A stretch of DNA of 64,000 bases from Paenibacillus artemisiicola (GTDB taxonomy: Bacteria; Bacillota; Bacilli; Paenibacillales; Paenibacillaceae): contig NZ_JAGGDJ010000021.1 of NCBI RefSeq assembly GCF_017652985.1, positions 1 through 64,000 on the forward strand, read 5' to 3'. Below the pieces are notes generated by a model. It was not told the origin of the DNA, ran no database searches, and was given only the letters and a program-made list of their open reading frames with translations. This document shows, piece after piece, positions 25,752 to 34,172 of this stretch; the first letter of the stretch is position 1; each line of letters opens with the position of its first letter. Both the position numbers and the translations under genes were made by a program.

Positions 25752-26129
25752 GTTCGGCATCTCCCTTTGTCATAAAATGAGCGTGTTGGCGCTGCTGCAA
25801 TGCACCGGCGCTGCACGCTGTCAGCCTTCCGGCGCTCCGTGCGGTCCCCGCGGTTCCGGCAGGATACCCAATTATTGTGCCGAAACGGCCGGCGAAATAA
25901 TCGCGGCGGGCGAAGCGGGGCTCCGCGCTCTCCTCTTCTTAACCGCGGCCGGGCGATGCTGAAACTTAGATAAGAATAACTTCTAAATTAAAATTATTAT
26001 AAATAATAACGTTTGTCAATAGCCGTTGCCACGATTCCGCTCGCATGATACGTTAGCTTCGACGCGGCCGGAACGAACGGTATAAATCCGGCCGATCTGG
26101 CAACACAAGAAGAGAGGAGAACGATACCA
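25752..26129. other. divergent intergenic region between dps and galU
   Basis: A gap of 378 nt with no gene. The GC-rich half next to dps shows nothing clear. An AT-rich island at about 25965-26015 carries the inverted repeat at 25994. TTGCCA and TACGTT 17 bp apart at about 26028-26056 could be a weak promoter for galU. Confidence 0.5.
25994..26009. promoter_or_regulatory. AT-rich inverted repeat, possible PerR/Fur-type box
   Basis: TTATTATAAATAATAA has perfect arms TTATTA/TAATAA around TAAA. It resembles, but does not closely match, the PerR box TTATAATnATTATAA (about 10 of 14 positions). It lies about 245 bp upstream of dps and 120 bp upstream of galU. Confidence 0.35.
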
Positions 26130-27002
26130 ATGGCACATACTCGGGTACGAAAAGCAATCATTCCGGCCGGCGGACTGGGGACGCGCTTCCTGCCGGCGAC
26201 GAAGGCGCAGCCGAAGGAAATGCTGCCGCTCATCGACAAGCCCGCCATTCAATACATCGTCGAGGAAGCGGTCGCCTCCGGAATCGAAAGCATCATGATC
26301 GTCAGCGGCCGCAACAAGCGGGCGATCGAGGACCATTTCGACAAATCGTTCGAGCTCGAGGCGGAGCTCGAGGCGAGCGGCAAAGCGGAAATGCTGGAGC
26401 TCGTCCGGGGGATCTCGCATCTCGCGGAGATCGTCTACATCCGGCAGGGCGCGCCGCTCGGACTCGGCCACGCGGTGCTCTGCGCGCGGCGGTTCGTCGG
26501 CGACGAGCCGTTCGCGGTGCTGCTCGGGGACGATATTTTGCAATCCCGGCGGCCGTGCCTGGCGGAGATGATCGAGCTCTACGAGGAACGGGCGTCGTCG
26601 GTCGTGGCCGTCATGGACGTGCCTTGGGACCAAACGCATAAGTACGGCATCGTCGATCTCGCGGAGGGCGGCGGCGGCCGGCTGAAGGGGCTCGTCGAGA
26701 AGCCCGCGCCGGGCGAAGCGCCGTCCAATCTGGCGATCGTCGGCCGCTACGTGCTGGAGCCCGGCATTTTCGAGCTGCTGGAGCATGCCAAGCCCGGCAA
26801 GGGCGGCGAAATCCAATTGACCGACAGCCTGCAGCGGCTGAACCTGACGAACCCGATGACCGCGTTCCGGTTCGAAGGCCAGCGCTACGACGTGGGCGAC
26901 AAGCTCGGCTTCGTCCAGGCGACGATCGATTTGGCTTTGCGCCGGGGCGATTTGGCGGACGACGTGCGCCGCTATATGACCGAACGGCTGAAGCAAGACT
27001 AA
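26130..27002 (+). CDS. galU: UTP-glucose-1-phosphate uridylyltransferase
   Basis: Makes UDP-glucose from UTP and glucose-1-phosphate for cell wall and glycolipid synthesis. The 290 residues open with the nucleotidyltransferase signature IIPAGGLGTRFLPATKAQPK, then MLPLIDKPAIQYIVEEA, QGAPLGLGHAVLCARRFVGD with the metal-binding VLLGDDI, and GLVEKPAPGEAPSNLAIVGR. Length matches Bacillus GtaB (292). AAGAGAGGAGAA precedes the ATG. Confidence 0.95.
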   Translation: MAHTRVRKAIIPAGGLGTRFLPATKAQPKEMLPLIDKPAIQYIVEEAVASGIESIMIVSGRNKRAIEDHFDKSFELEAELEASGKAEMLELVRGISHLAEIVYIRQGAPLGLGHAVLCARRFVGDEPFAVLLGDDILQSRRPCLAEMIELYEERASSVVAVMDVPWDQTHKYGIVDLAEGGGGRLKGLVEKPAPGEAPSNLAIVGRYVLEPGIFELLEHAKPGKGGEIQLTDSLQRLNLTNPMTAFRFEGQRYDVGDKLGFVQATIDLALRRGDLADDVRRYMTERLKQD

Positions 27003-27058
27003 CGCCGGCGGTTGGAAGCGTCCTTCATTCGGCGCATCCCCGCCGGAAGGAAGGCGAG

Positions 27059-28012
27059 TTGACATTGAAGATGAATCGGAAACAGGTCCGCAACCGGACC
27101 CTGCTGCTGTCGGTTTCGCTGCTGGCCGGCATGGCGATCGGGCTGTGGATGAACGAGCGCATGCCCGAGCGGCAGAACCTGCCGGCGGCCGCGAAGGCGG
27201 CGGACGAGCCGGCCGGCGCTTCGCGGACGGCGGGCACGGCGGACATGCGGCACGAGCATGCGCATGACGACGCCGCGGACATGGATATGGACATGTCCGG
27301 CATGGCGGAAGGCGCGGATGCCGCGACGTGGGCATGGCCGGATGGCGCGCCGCAGGCCGGCGAGGCCAGCACGCTGCGCGTGACGATTACGGACGCCGCG
27401 GGCAAACCGGACGCCGGGCTGCAGGTCAACCACGAGAAGAAGCTGCATCTGATCGTCGTCAGCCAAGGGCTGTCGACGTTTCTGCACCTGCATCCCGCGG
27501 AGACGGCGGAGCCCGGCGTGTTCGAAGGGGACGTAACGTTCCCTTCGGCCGGCCGGTACAAGCTCATCGCCGACTTCAAGCCGGCGGACGGGGCGCAGCA
27601 ATGGCGCGGCGCCTGGGTGCGGGCGGAAGGCGGCGGCGGGACGCGGCAGACGGAGCCGGCGCTGGCCGCGGACAAGCGGCTCGAACGGACCGCGGACGGC
27701 GTGGCGGTCAAGCTGTCGTTCGACCGCGCGCCGAAGGCGGGAGAGGCCGTAAAGCTGGCCTTCTCGTTCGCGGACGCCGCGAGCGGCGAGCCGGTCCGCG
27801 ACCTGCAGCCGTACCTCGGCGCCGCCGGGCACGTGGTCATCCTCGACGCGGGGGCGGGCGACTACCTGCACGTGCACGCGATGAGCGCGGCCGGCGGACC
27901 GGTCGCGGAGTTTCACGCGACGTTTCCGAAGCCGGGCCTGTACAAGCTGTGGGGCCAGTTTCAGCGGAACGGCCGCGTCATGACGGTGCCGTTCGTGGTC
28001 GAGGCGGCTTAG
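27059..28012 (+). CDS. exported His/Met-rich protein with two FixH/YtkA-like repeats
   Basis: Not assigned to a firm family. The 317 residues have an N-terminal membrane anchor or signal (about 12-32, LLLSVSLLAGMAIGLWM), then a metal-binding-looking stretch (HEHAHDDAADMDMDMSGM, about 65-85). Two similar beta-rich domains follow: one with HLIVVSQGLSTFLHLHP and FPSAGRYKLIADFKP, the other with HVVILDAGAGDYLHVHAM and FPKPGLYKLWGQFQ. Paired HxH and the Met/His cluster suggest copper or another soft metal (inference). The start is probably TTG 27059, 4 nt after GGAAGG; ATG 27071 lacks spacing. A strong terminator follows. Confidence 0.65.
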   Translation: MTLKMNRKQVRNRTLLLSVSLLAGMAIGLWMNERMPERQNLPAAAKAADEPAGASRTAGTADMRHEHAHDDAADMDMDMSGMAEGADAATWAWPDGAPQAGEASTLRVTITDAAGKPDAGLQVNHEKKLHLIVVSQGLSTFLHLHPAETAEPGVFEGDVTFPSAGRYKLIADFKPADGAQQWRGAWVRAEGGGGTRQTEPALAADKRLERTADGVAVKLSFDRAPKAGEAVKLAFSFADAASGEPVRDLQPYLGAAGHVVILDAGAGDYLHVHAMSAAGGPVAEFHATFPKPGLYKLWGQFQRNGRVMTVPFVVEAA

Positions 28013-28057
28013 CGCGGCGGCGGATTCGCCCGCCGGCCAAGCGGCCGGCAGGCATGG

Positions 28058-28100
28058 AAGCCGTTCGCGGGACGATTGCGTCCCGCGAACGGCTTTTTCT
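28058..28100 (+). terminator. rho-independent terminator
   Basis: AAGCCGTTCGCGGGACG pairs perfectly over 17 bp with CGTCCCGCGAACGGCTT and runs into five T. It ends the His/Met-rich protein gene and touches the stop codon of the converging gene at 28100. Confidence 0.93.
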
Positions 28101-28492
28101 TATGCCCGCGGACCGCGCCGCCATGCCCGGTACGCGCGCATCGCCGTCGCGGCCGCCAGCCAGAACATGGCGACGGCGATGACGGGATGCAGCGCCGACA
28201 CGTACGGGGCGTCCGCGCCGATATGCGCCGTCATGTATTGGAGCATGACGAGCGCGAAGAGGGCGAGCGAGCACCAGCGGACCGCGCCGCCGACGCGGCC
28301 GAAGAACGTGAGGACGAACGCGGCGGCCGGGACGAATTCGAAGACGTGCACGAACGACGTATGGTCCTTCCAATGCTCGGCGTCGACCAAGACGGCCATG
28401 CCGGCCAGATACGTCTGCGCGACGACGCAGAGGGCGAACAGCGCGGCAAGCAGGAAGACGGCGAGCCGGGCGTAGCGGTTGCCTTCGGACAT
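28100..28492 (-). CDS. small four-helix membrane protein, unknown function
   Basis: 130 residues with four hydrophobic segments (about 9-28, 44-63, 69-90, 100-118) joined by short loops, including HWKDHTSFVHVFEFVPAAAF and an AHIGADAPYVSALHPVIAVA segment with conserved-looking His residues. It may belong to the DUF6220-type membrane proteins, but I cannot confirm that. The start ATG 28492 is set by AAGGAGG 8 nt upstream; the frame is open to 28525. It converges on the His/Met-rich gene. Confidence 0.7.
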   Translation of the reverse strand: MSEGNRYARLAVFLLAALFALCVVAQTYLAGMAVLVDAEHWKDHTSFVHVFEFVPAAAFVLTFFGRVGGAVRWCSLALFALVMLQYMTAHIGADAPYVSALHPVIAVAMFWLAAATAMRAYRAWRRGPRA

Positions 28493-28661
28493 GGGAACGG
28501 CCTCCTTCGGAGCGGGAGTGGGCAAGGCGTTGCTTCTACTAATAGCGCTTTTAATGGCGCTTTGCTTCTATTGTAGGCGCTCCGGCGCGCGCCGTATATT
28601 GCCCTTAGGTCCAGTTTATCCGCGTACCGCCGCGGGCCTTCCGGCTGCTTCGCGGCGACAG

Positions 28662-28691
28662 GTACGTACAAGCCTGCGGATATGCTATACT
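28662..28691 (+). promoter_or_regulatory. araR promoter with AraR half-conserved operator
   Basis: GTACGTAC at 28662-28669, followed by AAG, matches the core of the AraR operator. An extended -10, TGCTATACT with TATACT at 28686-28691, lies just downstream. The arrangement suggests autorepression of araR; the left flank (ACAG) departs from the operator at 29878. Confidence 0.6.
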
Positions 28692-28737
28692 AGACCATAC
28701 AAGTGAAAGCCAGCAAGCAGAATGAACGAGGTGCCGC

Positions 28738-29865
28738 GTGAAGGAACAGCAAACGCCGAAATACCGGCAATTGAAAGAAGAAATCGTCTCATGGATCGCG
28801 ACGGCGCAGTTCAAGCCGCACGACAAGCTCCCGTCGGAGAACGAAATCGCCGCCCGCTTCGGCTTCAGCCGGCAAACGGTCCGCCAGGCGCTCGGCGACC
28901 TGGAGGCGGAAGGGTGGCTCTACCGCTCCCAGGGCAAGGGGACGTTCGTCGCCGAGGCGGAGCGCGGCCGGCCGAGGCCGGAGGCGCAGTCGCAGCTGAC
29001 GATCGGCATGATGACGACGCACATCTCGGACTACATCTTCCCGACGATCGTCCGCGGCGTGGAATCCGCGCTGCGCTCGCACGGGTCCCGGCTCCTGCTC
29101 GCGAGCACGGACAACGAGAAGGAGCGCGAGCGGGAGAGCCTGGAATCGATGCTGCTGCAGCAGCTGGGCGGGCTGATCGTCGAGCCGACGAAGAGCGCGG
29201 AGGGCAACCCGAACCTGGATTATTATTTGGCGCTGGAGGCGCGGCGGATTCCGTACGTGATGCTGAACGAGCGCTACAGCGATCTCGACGCTCCGTGCCT
29301 GAAGGTCGACGACGAGCTGGGCGGTTACCGGGCGGCGGAGCATTTGGCGAAGCTCGGCCATCGGCGGATCGCCGGCTTCTTCAAGACGGACGACTTCCAG
29401 GGCGTCCACCGGATGCGCGGCTTCATGCGCTGCCTGCGGGAGCGGAAGCTGGCGCTGCAGCCGGACTTCCTCGTCCGGTACGCGACCGAGGAGAAGGGCG
29501 CGAAGCCGGCGGAGGCGCTCGCGGAGCTGCTCCGGCGCCCGGCGGACGCGCGGCCGACGGCGGTCGTCTGCTACAACGACGAGCTGGCCGTCCGCCTGCT
29601 CGACGCCGTGCGGCTGAGCGGGTTGTCCGTACCGGCCGATCTGTCGATGGTCGGCTTCGACGACGCCAGCCTCGCCGTGGCGACGGAGGTGAAGCTGACG
29701 ACCCTGGAGCATCCCAAGACGCGGATGGGCGAAGACGCCGTGGCGCTGCTCATGAAGCTGATGGACGGCCGCGCCGGGGCGGGCGACGCCGGCGACGTCG
29801 TCTACGATCCGAAGCTGATCGTCCGCCAATCGACGGGCCCGGCTCCGGAGCCGGAGGCGAAATAA
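28738..29865 (+). CDS. araR: arabinose operon repressor, GntR-LacI chimera
   Basis: AraR represses arabinose genes until L-arabinose binds. The 375 residues combine a GntR winged helix (about 1-75: KYRQLKEEIVSWI, LPSENEIAARFGFSRQTVRQ, YRSQGKGTFVAE) with a LacI-type periplasmic-binding-like domain (about 85-370: TIGMMTTHISDYIFPTIVRG, HRRIAGFFKTDDFQG, AVVCYNDELAVRLLDA, LSMVGFDDASLA). This domain pair and the adjacent araD-araB genes identify it. The start is a GTG at 28738, with GAGG 6 nt upstream. Palindromic operator sequences lie upstream of it and after it. Confidence 0.92.
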   Translation: MKEQQTPKYRQLKEEIVSWIATAQFKPHDKLPSENEIAARFGFSRQTVRQALGDLEAEGWLYRSQGKGTFVAEAERGRPRPEAQSQLTIGMMTTHISDYIFPTIVRGVESALRSHGSRLLLASTDNEKERERESLESMLLQQLGGLIVEPTKSAEGNPNLDYYLALEARRIPYVMLNERYSDLDAPCLKVDDELGGYRAAEHLAKLGHRRIAGFFKTDDFQGVHRMRGFMRCLRERKLALQPDFLVRYATEEKGAKPAEALAELLRRPADARPTAVVCYNDELAVRLLDAVRLSGLSVPADLSMVGFDDASLAVATEVKLTTLEHPKTRMGEDAVALLMKLMDGRAGAGDAGDVVYDPKLIVRQSTGPAPEPEAK

Positions 29866-29870
29866 AGCAG

Positions 29871-29899
29871 TCGACACACTTGTACGTACAAGTTATAAT
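29871..29899 (+). promoter_or_regulatory. araDB promoter with AraR operator filling the spacer
   Basis: TCGACA at 29871-29876 and TATAAT at 29894-29899 are 17 bp apart. The spacer holds ACTTGTACGTACAAGT (29878-29893), a perfect 16-bp palindrome agreeing with the known Bacillus AraR box ATTTGTACGTACAAAT except at the second and penultimate positions. Repressor binding here would directly block RNA polymerase. Confidence 0.9.
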
Positions 29900-30008
29900 G
29901 GAGACGGATAGAAGCGGCGGCACGTCAGGGCGGGGCTGATGCGAGCGGATTCGTTTTCAGCGGTGCCGAACGTCCGCCTTGCCAATCGCGGGGAGGAGAA
30001 TGGACAAC

Positions 30009-30710
30009 ATGCTGGAATCGTTGAAGCAAGCCGTGTGGGAAGCGAACATGGAGCTGCCGCAGTACGGGCTCGTCACGTTCACGTGGGGCAACGTCAGCGG
30101 CATCGACCGCGCCAGCGGGCTGGTGGCCATCAAGCCGAGCGGGGTGCCGTACGCGGAGCTGCGCCCGGAGCATATCGTCATCGTCGATCTGCAGGGAAAT
30201 CCCGTCGAGGACGGCCTGCGCCCGTCGTCCGACACGCCGACGCACGTCGCCTTGTACCGGGCGTTCGAGGGCATCGGCGGCATCGTGCACACGCATTCGC
30301 CCTGGGCGACGAGCTGGGCCCAGGCCGGCCGCGGCATTCCGGCGCTCGGCACGACGCACGGCGATTATTTTCACGGCGAAATTCCGTGCACGCGCCCGAT
30401 GACGGAAGCGGAGATTCTCGGCGCGTACGAGCTCGAGACGGGCAACGTGATCATCGAGACGTTCCGCGAGCGCGGGATCGACCCGAACCGCGTGCCCGCC
30501 GCCCTCGTGTACAGCCACGCGCCGTTCTGCTGGGGCAAGGACGCGCATAACGCGGTCCATAACGCCGTCGTCGTCGAAGAGGTGGCCAAGATGGGGCTGC
30601 ATACCTTCCAGCTGAATCCGGAAGCGGGGCCGATGGACCGGCAGCTGCTGGACCGCCACTACTTGCGGAAGCACGGTGCAAACGCTTACTACGGACAGTC
30701 GCAGGGCTGA
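30009..30710 (+). CDS. araD: L-ribulose-5-phosphate 4-epimerase
   Basis: Converts L-ribulose-5-phosphate to D-xylulose-5-phosphate, last step of arabinose entry. The 233 residues are class II aldolase-like: LVTFTWGNVSGIDRASGLVA, IKPSGVPYAELRPEHIVIVD, SSDTPTHVALYRAF and zinc ligands in VHTHSPWATSWAQ, TTHGDYFHG and VYSHAPFCWGKD. Length matches AraD (about 230). ATG 30009 gives the family N-terminus MLESLKQAV; the in-frame ATG 30000 is only 3 nt from GGGAGG. First gene after the AraR-controlled promoter. Confidence 0.93.
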   Translation: MLESLKQAVWEANMELPQYGLVTFTWGNVSGIDRASGLVAIKPSGVPYAELRPEHIVIVDLQGNPVEDGLRPSSDTPTHVALYRAFEGIGGIVHTHSPWATSWAQAGRGIPALGTTHGDYFHGEIPCTRPMTEAEILGAYELETGNVIIETFRERGIDPNRVPAALVYSHAPFCWGKDAHNAVHNAVVVEEVAKMGLHTFQLNPEAGPMDRQLLDRHYLRKHGANAYYGQSQG

Positions 30711-30822
30711 GCGCGGAGCCGAAGCGCCCCGTTCCGCATCGCGGCGCATTTATACGCAAGGCATGTATACTTCTGCGCGATTACGCGCAACGCATTCATA
30801 ACCCGGAAGGAGCATTCCTACG

Positions 30823-32496
30823 ATGACTCAGAAATACGCAATCGGGGTGGATTACGGCACGGAGTCCGGCCGCGCGGTGCTCGTGCGCCTGGCCGACGGC
30901 GCGGAGATCGCCGAGCACGTCACCCCTTACCGCCACAACGTAATCGACGAGCGCCTGCCCGGCACCGGCCTCAAGCTGGAGCACGACTGGGCGCTGCAGC
31001 ATCCGCGGGACTATATCGAGGTGCTGGAGCAGTCCGTTCCGGCGGTGGTGCGCGCATCCGGCATCGACCCGTCGGAGATCATCGGCCTCGGCATCGACTT
31101 CACGGCCTGCACGATTTTGCCGGTCGACGAGGCGGGACGGCCGCTCTGCTTCGACGAGGCGTACGCCGCCAACCCGCATAGCTGGGTGAAGCTGTGGAAG
31201 CATCACGCGGCGCAGGACGAGGCGGATCGCATCAACGAGACGGCGGCGGCCCGCGGCGAAGCGTTCCTCGCCCGCTACGGCGGCAAGATCTCGTCCGAGT
31301 GGATGCTGGCGAAGGCGTGGCAAATTCTGGACGAGGCGCCGGAGATCTACGACAAGGCGGATCAGCTCGTGGAAGCGGCGGACTGGGTCGTCTCCCAGAT
31401 GACGGGCCGCATCGTGCGCAACAGCTGCACCGCGGGCTACAAGGCGATTTGGCATAAGCAGGACGGCTATCCGAGCCGCGAGTTTCTGAAAGCGCTTGAT
31501 CCGCGGCTCGAGGCGTTCGCCGAGACGAAGCTGCGCGGCGACGTGCTGCCGCTCGGCACGAAGGCCGGCGAGCTGACTCCCGGCATGGCCGCGCGCATGG
31601 GGCTCGTCGCGGGCACCGCGATCGCCGTCGGCAACGTCGACGCGCACGCGGCCGTGCCGGCCGTCGGCGTCGTGACGCCGGGCAAGCTCGTCATGGCGAT
31701 GGGCACGTCGATCTGCCACATGCTGCTCGGCGACGAGGAGAAGCAGGTCGAAGGCATGTGCGGCGTCGTCGAGGACGGCATCATTCCGGGTTATTACGGC
31801 TACGAAGCGGGCCAATCCGCGGTCGGCGACATTTTCGCCTGGTACGTGGACGAAGCGGTGCCGGCCTACGTCGCCGAGGCGTCCGAAGCCGAGGGCATCA
31901 GCGTGCACGAGTGGCTCGAGCGGGAAGCGGCCAAGCTGAACGTCGGCGAATCCGGCCTGCTGGCGCTGGACTGGTGGAACGGCAACCGTTCCGTTCTCGT
32001 CGACACGAACCTGACGGGGACGATCGTCGGCCTGACGCTGCTGTCGAAGCCGCAGGAGATCTACCGCGCCCTGCTGGAGGCGACGGCCTTCGGCACGCGC
32101 AAAATCGTCGACGCCTTCCAGGCGAACGGCGTGGACGTGAACGAGCTGTACGCCTGCGGCGGCCTGCCGCAGAAGAACCGCCTGCTCATGCAGATCTACG
32201 CGGACGTCACGAACCGCGAGATCATGGTCGCGGCTTCGAAGCAGACGCCGGCGCTCGGCGCGGCGATGTTCGGCGCCGTGGCGGCCGGCGCGGCCAAGGG
32301 CGGCTACGACAGCGTCGTGGACGCCGCCGCCGCGATGGCCCGCGTCCGCGAGGAGACGTTCAAGCCGATCCCGGCGAACGTCGCGGCGTACGAGAAGCTG
32401 TACGCGGAGTACAACCTGCTGCACGATTATTTCGGCCGCGGCGCGAACGACGTCATGAAGCGGCTGAAGGCGCTCAAGGAAGAAGCCGCGCGCTGA
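30823..32496 (+). CDS. araB: ribulokinase
   Basis: Phosphorylates L-ribulose with ATP. The 557 residues are FGGY kinase family: AIGVDYGTESGRAVLVRLAD at the start, GLGIDFTACTILPVDEAGRP near 87, AMGTSICHMLL in the nucleotide-binding domain and LYACGGLPQKNRLLMQIYAD near 445. The GTESGR and DFTACT pattern is the ribulokinase type rather than xylulo- or glycerokinase. AAGGAG precedes ATG 30823. It lies 112 nt after araD. No araA (isomerase) gene is nearby. Confidence 0.94.
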   Translation: MTQKYAIGVDYGTESGRAVLVRLADGAEIAEHVTPYRHNVIDERLPGTGLKLEHDWALQHPRDYIEVLEQSVPAVVRASGIDPSEIIGLGIDFTACTILPVDEAGRPLCFDEAYAANPHSWVKLWKHHAAQDEADRINETAAARGEAFLARYGGKISSEWMLAKAWQILDEAPEIYDKADQLVEAADWVVSQMTGRIVRNSCTAGYKAIWHKQDGYPSREFLKALDPRLEAFAETKLRGDVLPLGTKAGELTPGMAARMGLVAGTAIAVGNVDAHAAVPAVGVVTPGKLVMAMGTSICHMLLGDEEKQVEGMCGVVEDGIIPGYYGYEAGQSAVGDIFAWYVDEAVPAYVAEASEAEGISVHEWLEREAAKLNVGESGLLALDWWNGNRSVLVDTNLTGTIVGLTLLSKPQEIYRALLEATAFGTRKIVDAFQANGVDVNELYACGGLPQKNRLLMQIYADVTNREIMVAASKQTPALGAAMFGAVAAGAAKGGYDSVVDAAAAMARVREETFKPIPANVAAYEKLYAEYNLLHDYFGRGANDVMKRLKALKEEAAR

Positions 32497-32516
32497 TTGC
32501 CGGCGGCGACCGGATC

Positions 32517-32556
32517 GGTCCGGGCAGGTCCGGGCAGGTCCGGACAGGTTCGGACT
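32517..32556. repeat. 10-bp tandem repeat, four copies (GGTCCGGGCA)
   Basis: Two exact copies and two variants (GGTCCGGACA, GGTTCGGACT) occur directly after araB. No hairpin-plus-T terminator was seen for araB in this gap. Confidence 0.75.
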
Positions 32557-32578
32557 TATCGAACGCGTACGGACAGCG

Positions 32579-32584
32579 TATAAT
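32579..32584 (+). promoter_or_regulatory. TATAAT, candidate -10 for the ankyrin gene
   Basis: A perfect -10 hexamer; 17 bp upstream is TTATCG, a poor -35. It is the only promoter-like element between araB and the ankyrin-repeat gene. Confidence 0.4.
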
Positions 32585-32644
32585 TGAAGAAGCGCATCGA
32601 TGGAAAGCCGCAATACTACCATTCGATAGAAGCATGCGCAGCAA

Positions 32645-32718
32645 CATGCAAGGGAAGCGCGCATTAGCGACATGCACTGCAAGCGTGCACTAAACGTGCA
32701 TTGCAAGCGCGCAGATGG
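32645..32718. repeat. three imperfect ~24-bp direct repeats
   Basis: CATGCAAGGGAAGCGCGCAT, CATGCACTGCAAGCGTGCAC and CGTGCATTGCAAGCGCGCAG are spaced 26 and 24 bp apart just upstream of the ankyrin-repeat gene. Their GCA/TGC-rich half-sites could form alternative hairpins. Confidence 0.6.
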
Positions 32719-32765
32719 AACCATACATTTTGCCCGATCGGGCGATGCGGAGGCGAGTGGCGGCG

Positions 32766-34028
32766 ATGGAACCCCGGGAACGGTTTGTGGAAGCGGTCCG
32801 CGACGGACAGGTCGAAGCGGCCGCGCGGCTGCTGGAAGAATACGAATCCCTGAGAGAAGGCGTGAACGAGCCGTGGTTCTCGTTCGATACGCCGGCCATC
32901 GTGGCGGCCGCCGCAAGCGGCAGCCGCGCGATGGTCGATCTGCTGCTGGCGCACGGCGCGGACATCAACGCGAGGAGCGGCTGGTGGGCCGGCGGCTTCG
33001 GCGTGCTGCATCACGATCACCGCGAGCTGTCGCGGTATCTGATCGAGCGCGGCGCCGAGGTCGATCCGCACGCGGCCGCGGCGCTCGGCATGCTGGACGC
33101 GCTGCGCGCGTTCGCGCTGGAGGATCCCGGTTTCGCCAACCGGCGCGGACCCGACGGCCAGGTGCCGCTGCATTTCGCGACGTCGAAGGCGGTCATCGAC
33201 TTCCTGCTCGAGCACGGCGCCGACATCGACCGGCGCGACGTCGACCATGGCAGCACGCCCGCGCAGTGGGCGGCGAACGATCCCGAGAAATGCGGCTACC
33301 TGGTCGCCCGCGGGGCGAAGCCGGACATTTTCATGGCGATCCTGCTGGGCGACGAGGCGCTCGTCGACAAGCTGCTCGCGGAGGATCCGGGCCGCATCGG
33401 CGCGCGGATCGGCGAAGGCGAATTCACGTCGGGCGAGTCGGACGGCGGCCACATCTACGACTACGTGATCGGCCGGACGTTCACGCCGCTCTTCCTGGCC
33501 GCGCACCGGGGCCATTCGGGCATCGCGGCCAAGCTCGCGAGCCTGAGCCCGCTCGGGCAGCGGTTCCTGCTGGCCTGCGGCACGGCGGACGCGGAGCGCG
33601 CGCAGGCCATGCTCCGCGAGCACCCGGACCTCGTCGCTTCGCTGTCGCCGGGGGAACAAGGCCTGCTCGCGGACGCCGCCTGGGAGCAGCGCCTCGAGGC
33701 CGTGCGCCTCATGCTGGCGGCCGGCTTCCCGGTCGATGCCCGCAGCCAGGGCTTCACGGCGCTCCATCGGGCGGCCATGCGCGGGAACGCCGCCATGGCG
33801 CGGCTCCTGCTCGAGCACGGCGCGTCCCTGCGCGAGCCGAACGACTACGGCGGCAACGCGTTGTCCAGCTGCGGCTGGGGTTCCCTGCATATCCGCGATC
33901 CGCGCGGCGATTACGCCGAGGTCACGTCGCTGCTGCTCGCGGCCGGTTCCCCGCTGCCGGATCAGGCGTCGGGCAGCGAGCCGGTCCGCGAAGTCCTGCT
34001 CCGCGCCGGCGTCCGCGAGGCGGACTGA
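32766..34028 (+). CDS. ankyrin-repeat protein
   Basis: 420 residues with no signal or membrane segment, so probably cytosolic. Ankyrin helices recur: SGSRAMVDLLLAHGADINAR near 53, AVIDFLLEHGADIDRRDVDH near 145, TPLFLAAHRGHSGIAAKLAS near 240 and FTALHRAAMRGNAAMARLLL followed by EHGASLREPNDYGGNAL near 335. Such repeats bind proteins; the partner is unknown. ATG 32766 is chosen because GGAGG lies upstream (12 nt) and MEPRERFVEAVRDG is a natural first helix; in-frame ATGs at 32715 and 32745 lack ribosome sites. It is a single-gene unit with its own terminator. Confidence 0.85.
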   Translation: MEPRERFVEAVRDGQVEAAARLLEEYESLREGVNEPWFSFDTPAIVAAAASGSRAMVDLLLAHGADINARSGWWAGGFGVLHHDHRELSRYLIERGAEVDPHAAAALGMLDALRAFALEDPGFANRRGPDGQVPLHFATSKAVIDFLLEHGADIDRRDVDHGSTPAQWAANDPEKCGYLVARGAKPDIFMAILLGDEALVDKLLAEDPGRIGARIGEGEFTSGESDGGHIYDYVIGRTFTPLFLAAHRGHSGIAAKLASLSPLGQRFLLACGTADAERAQAMLREHPDLVASLSPGEQGLLADAAWEQRLEAVRLMLAAGFPVDARSQGFTALHRAAMRGNAAMARLLLEHGASLREPNDYGGNALSSCGWGSLHIRDPRGDYAEVTSLLLAAGSPLPDQASGSEPVREVLLRAGVREAD

Positions 34029-34069
34029 CGCGCTTCCCCGTTTGAGCCGCCAAACAAATATTGGAACCG

Positions 34070-34102
34070 TTCAGCCCGCCTCCGGCGGGCTGAATGCGTT
34101 TT
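34070..34102 (+). terminator. rho-independent terminator
   Basis: TTCAGCCCGCC pairs with GGCGGGCTGAA over 11 bp around TCC; TTTT follows after 4 nt. It ends the ankyrin gene. Confidence 0.75.
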
Positions 34103-34119
34103 CACGGGCGCCTCTCCGA

Positions 34120-34128
34120 TGCTATAAT
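34120..34128 (+). promoter_or_regulatory. extended -10 promoter TGCTATAAT
   Basis: TATAAT at 34123-34128 preceded by TG-C forms an extended -10, 45 nt before the sensor kinase start. No good -35 is seen, as is usual for this class. Confidence 0.6.
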
Positions 34129-34172
34129 AACGTCGATGGACGCCATAACGGGAGCCGGGGGATACTCGCATC

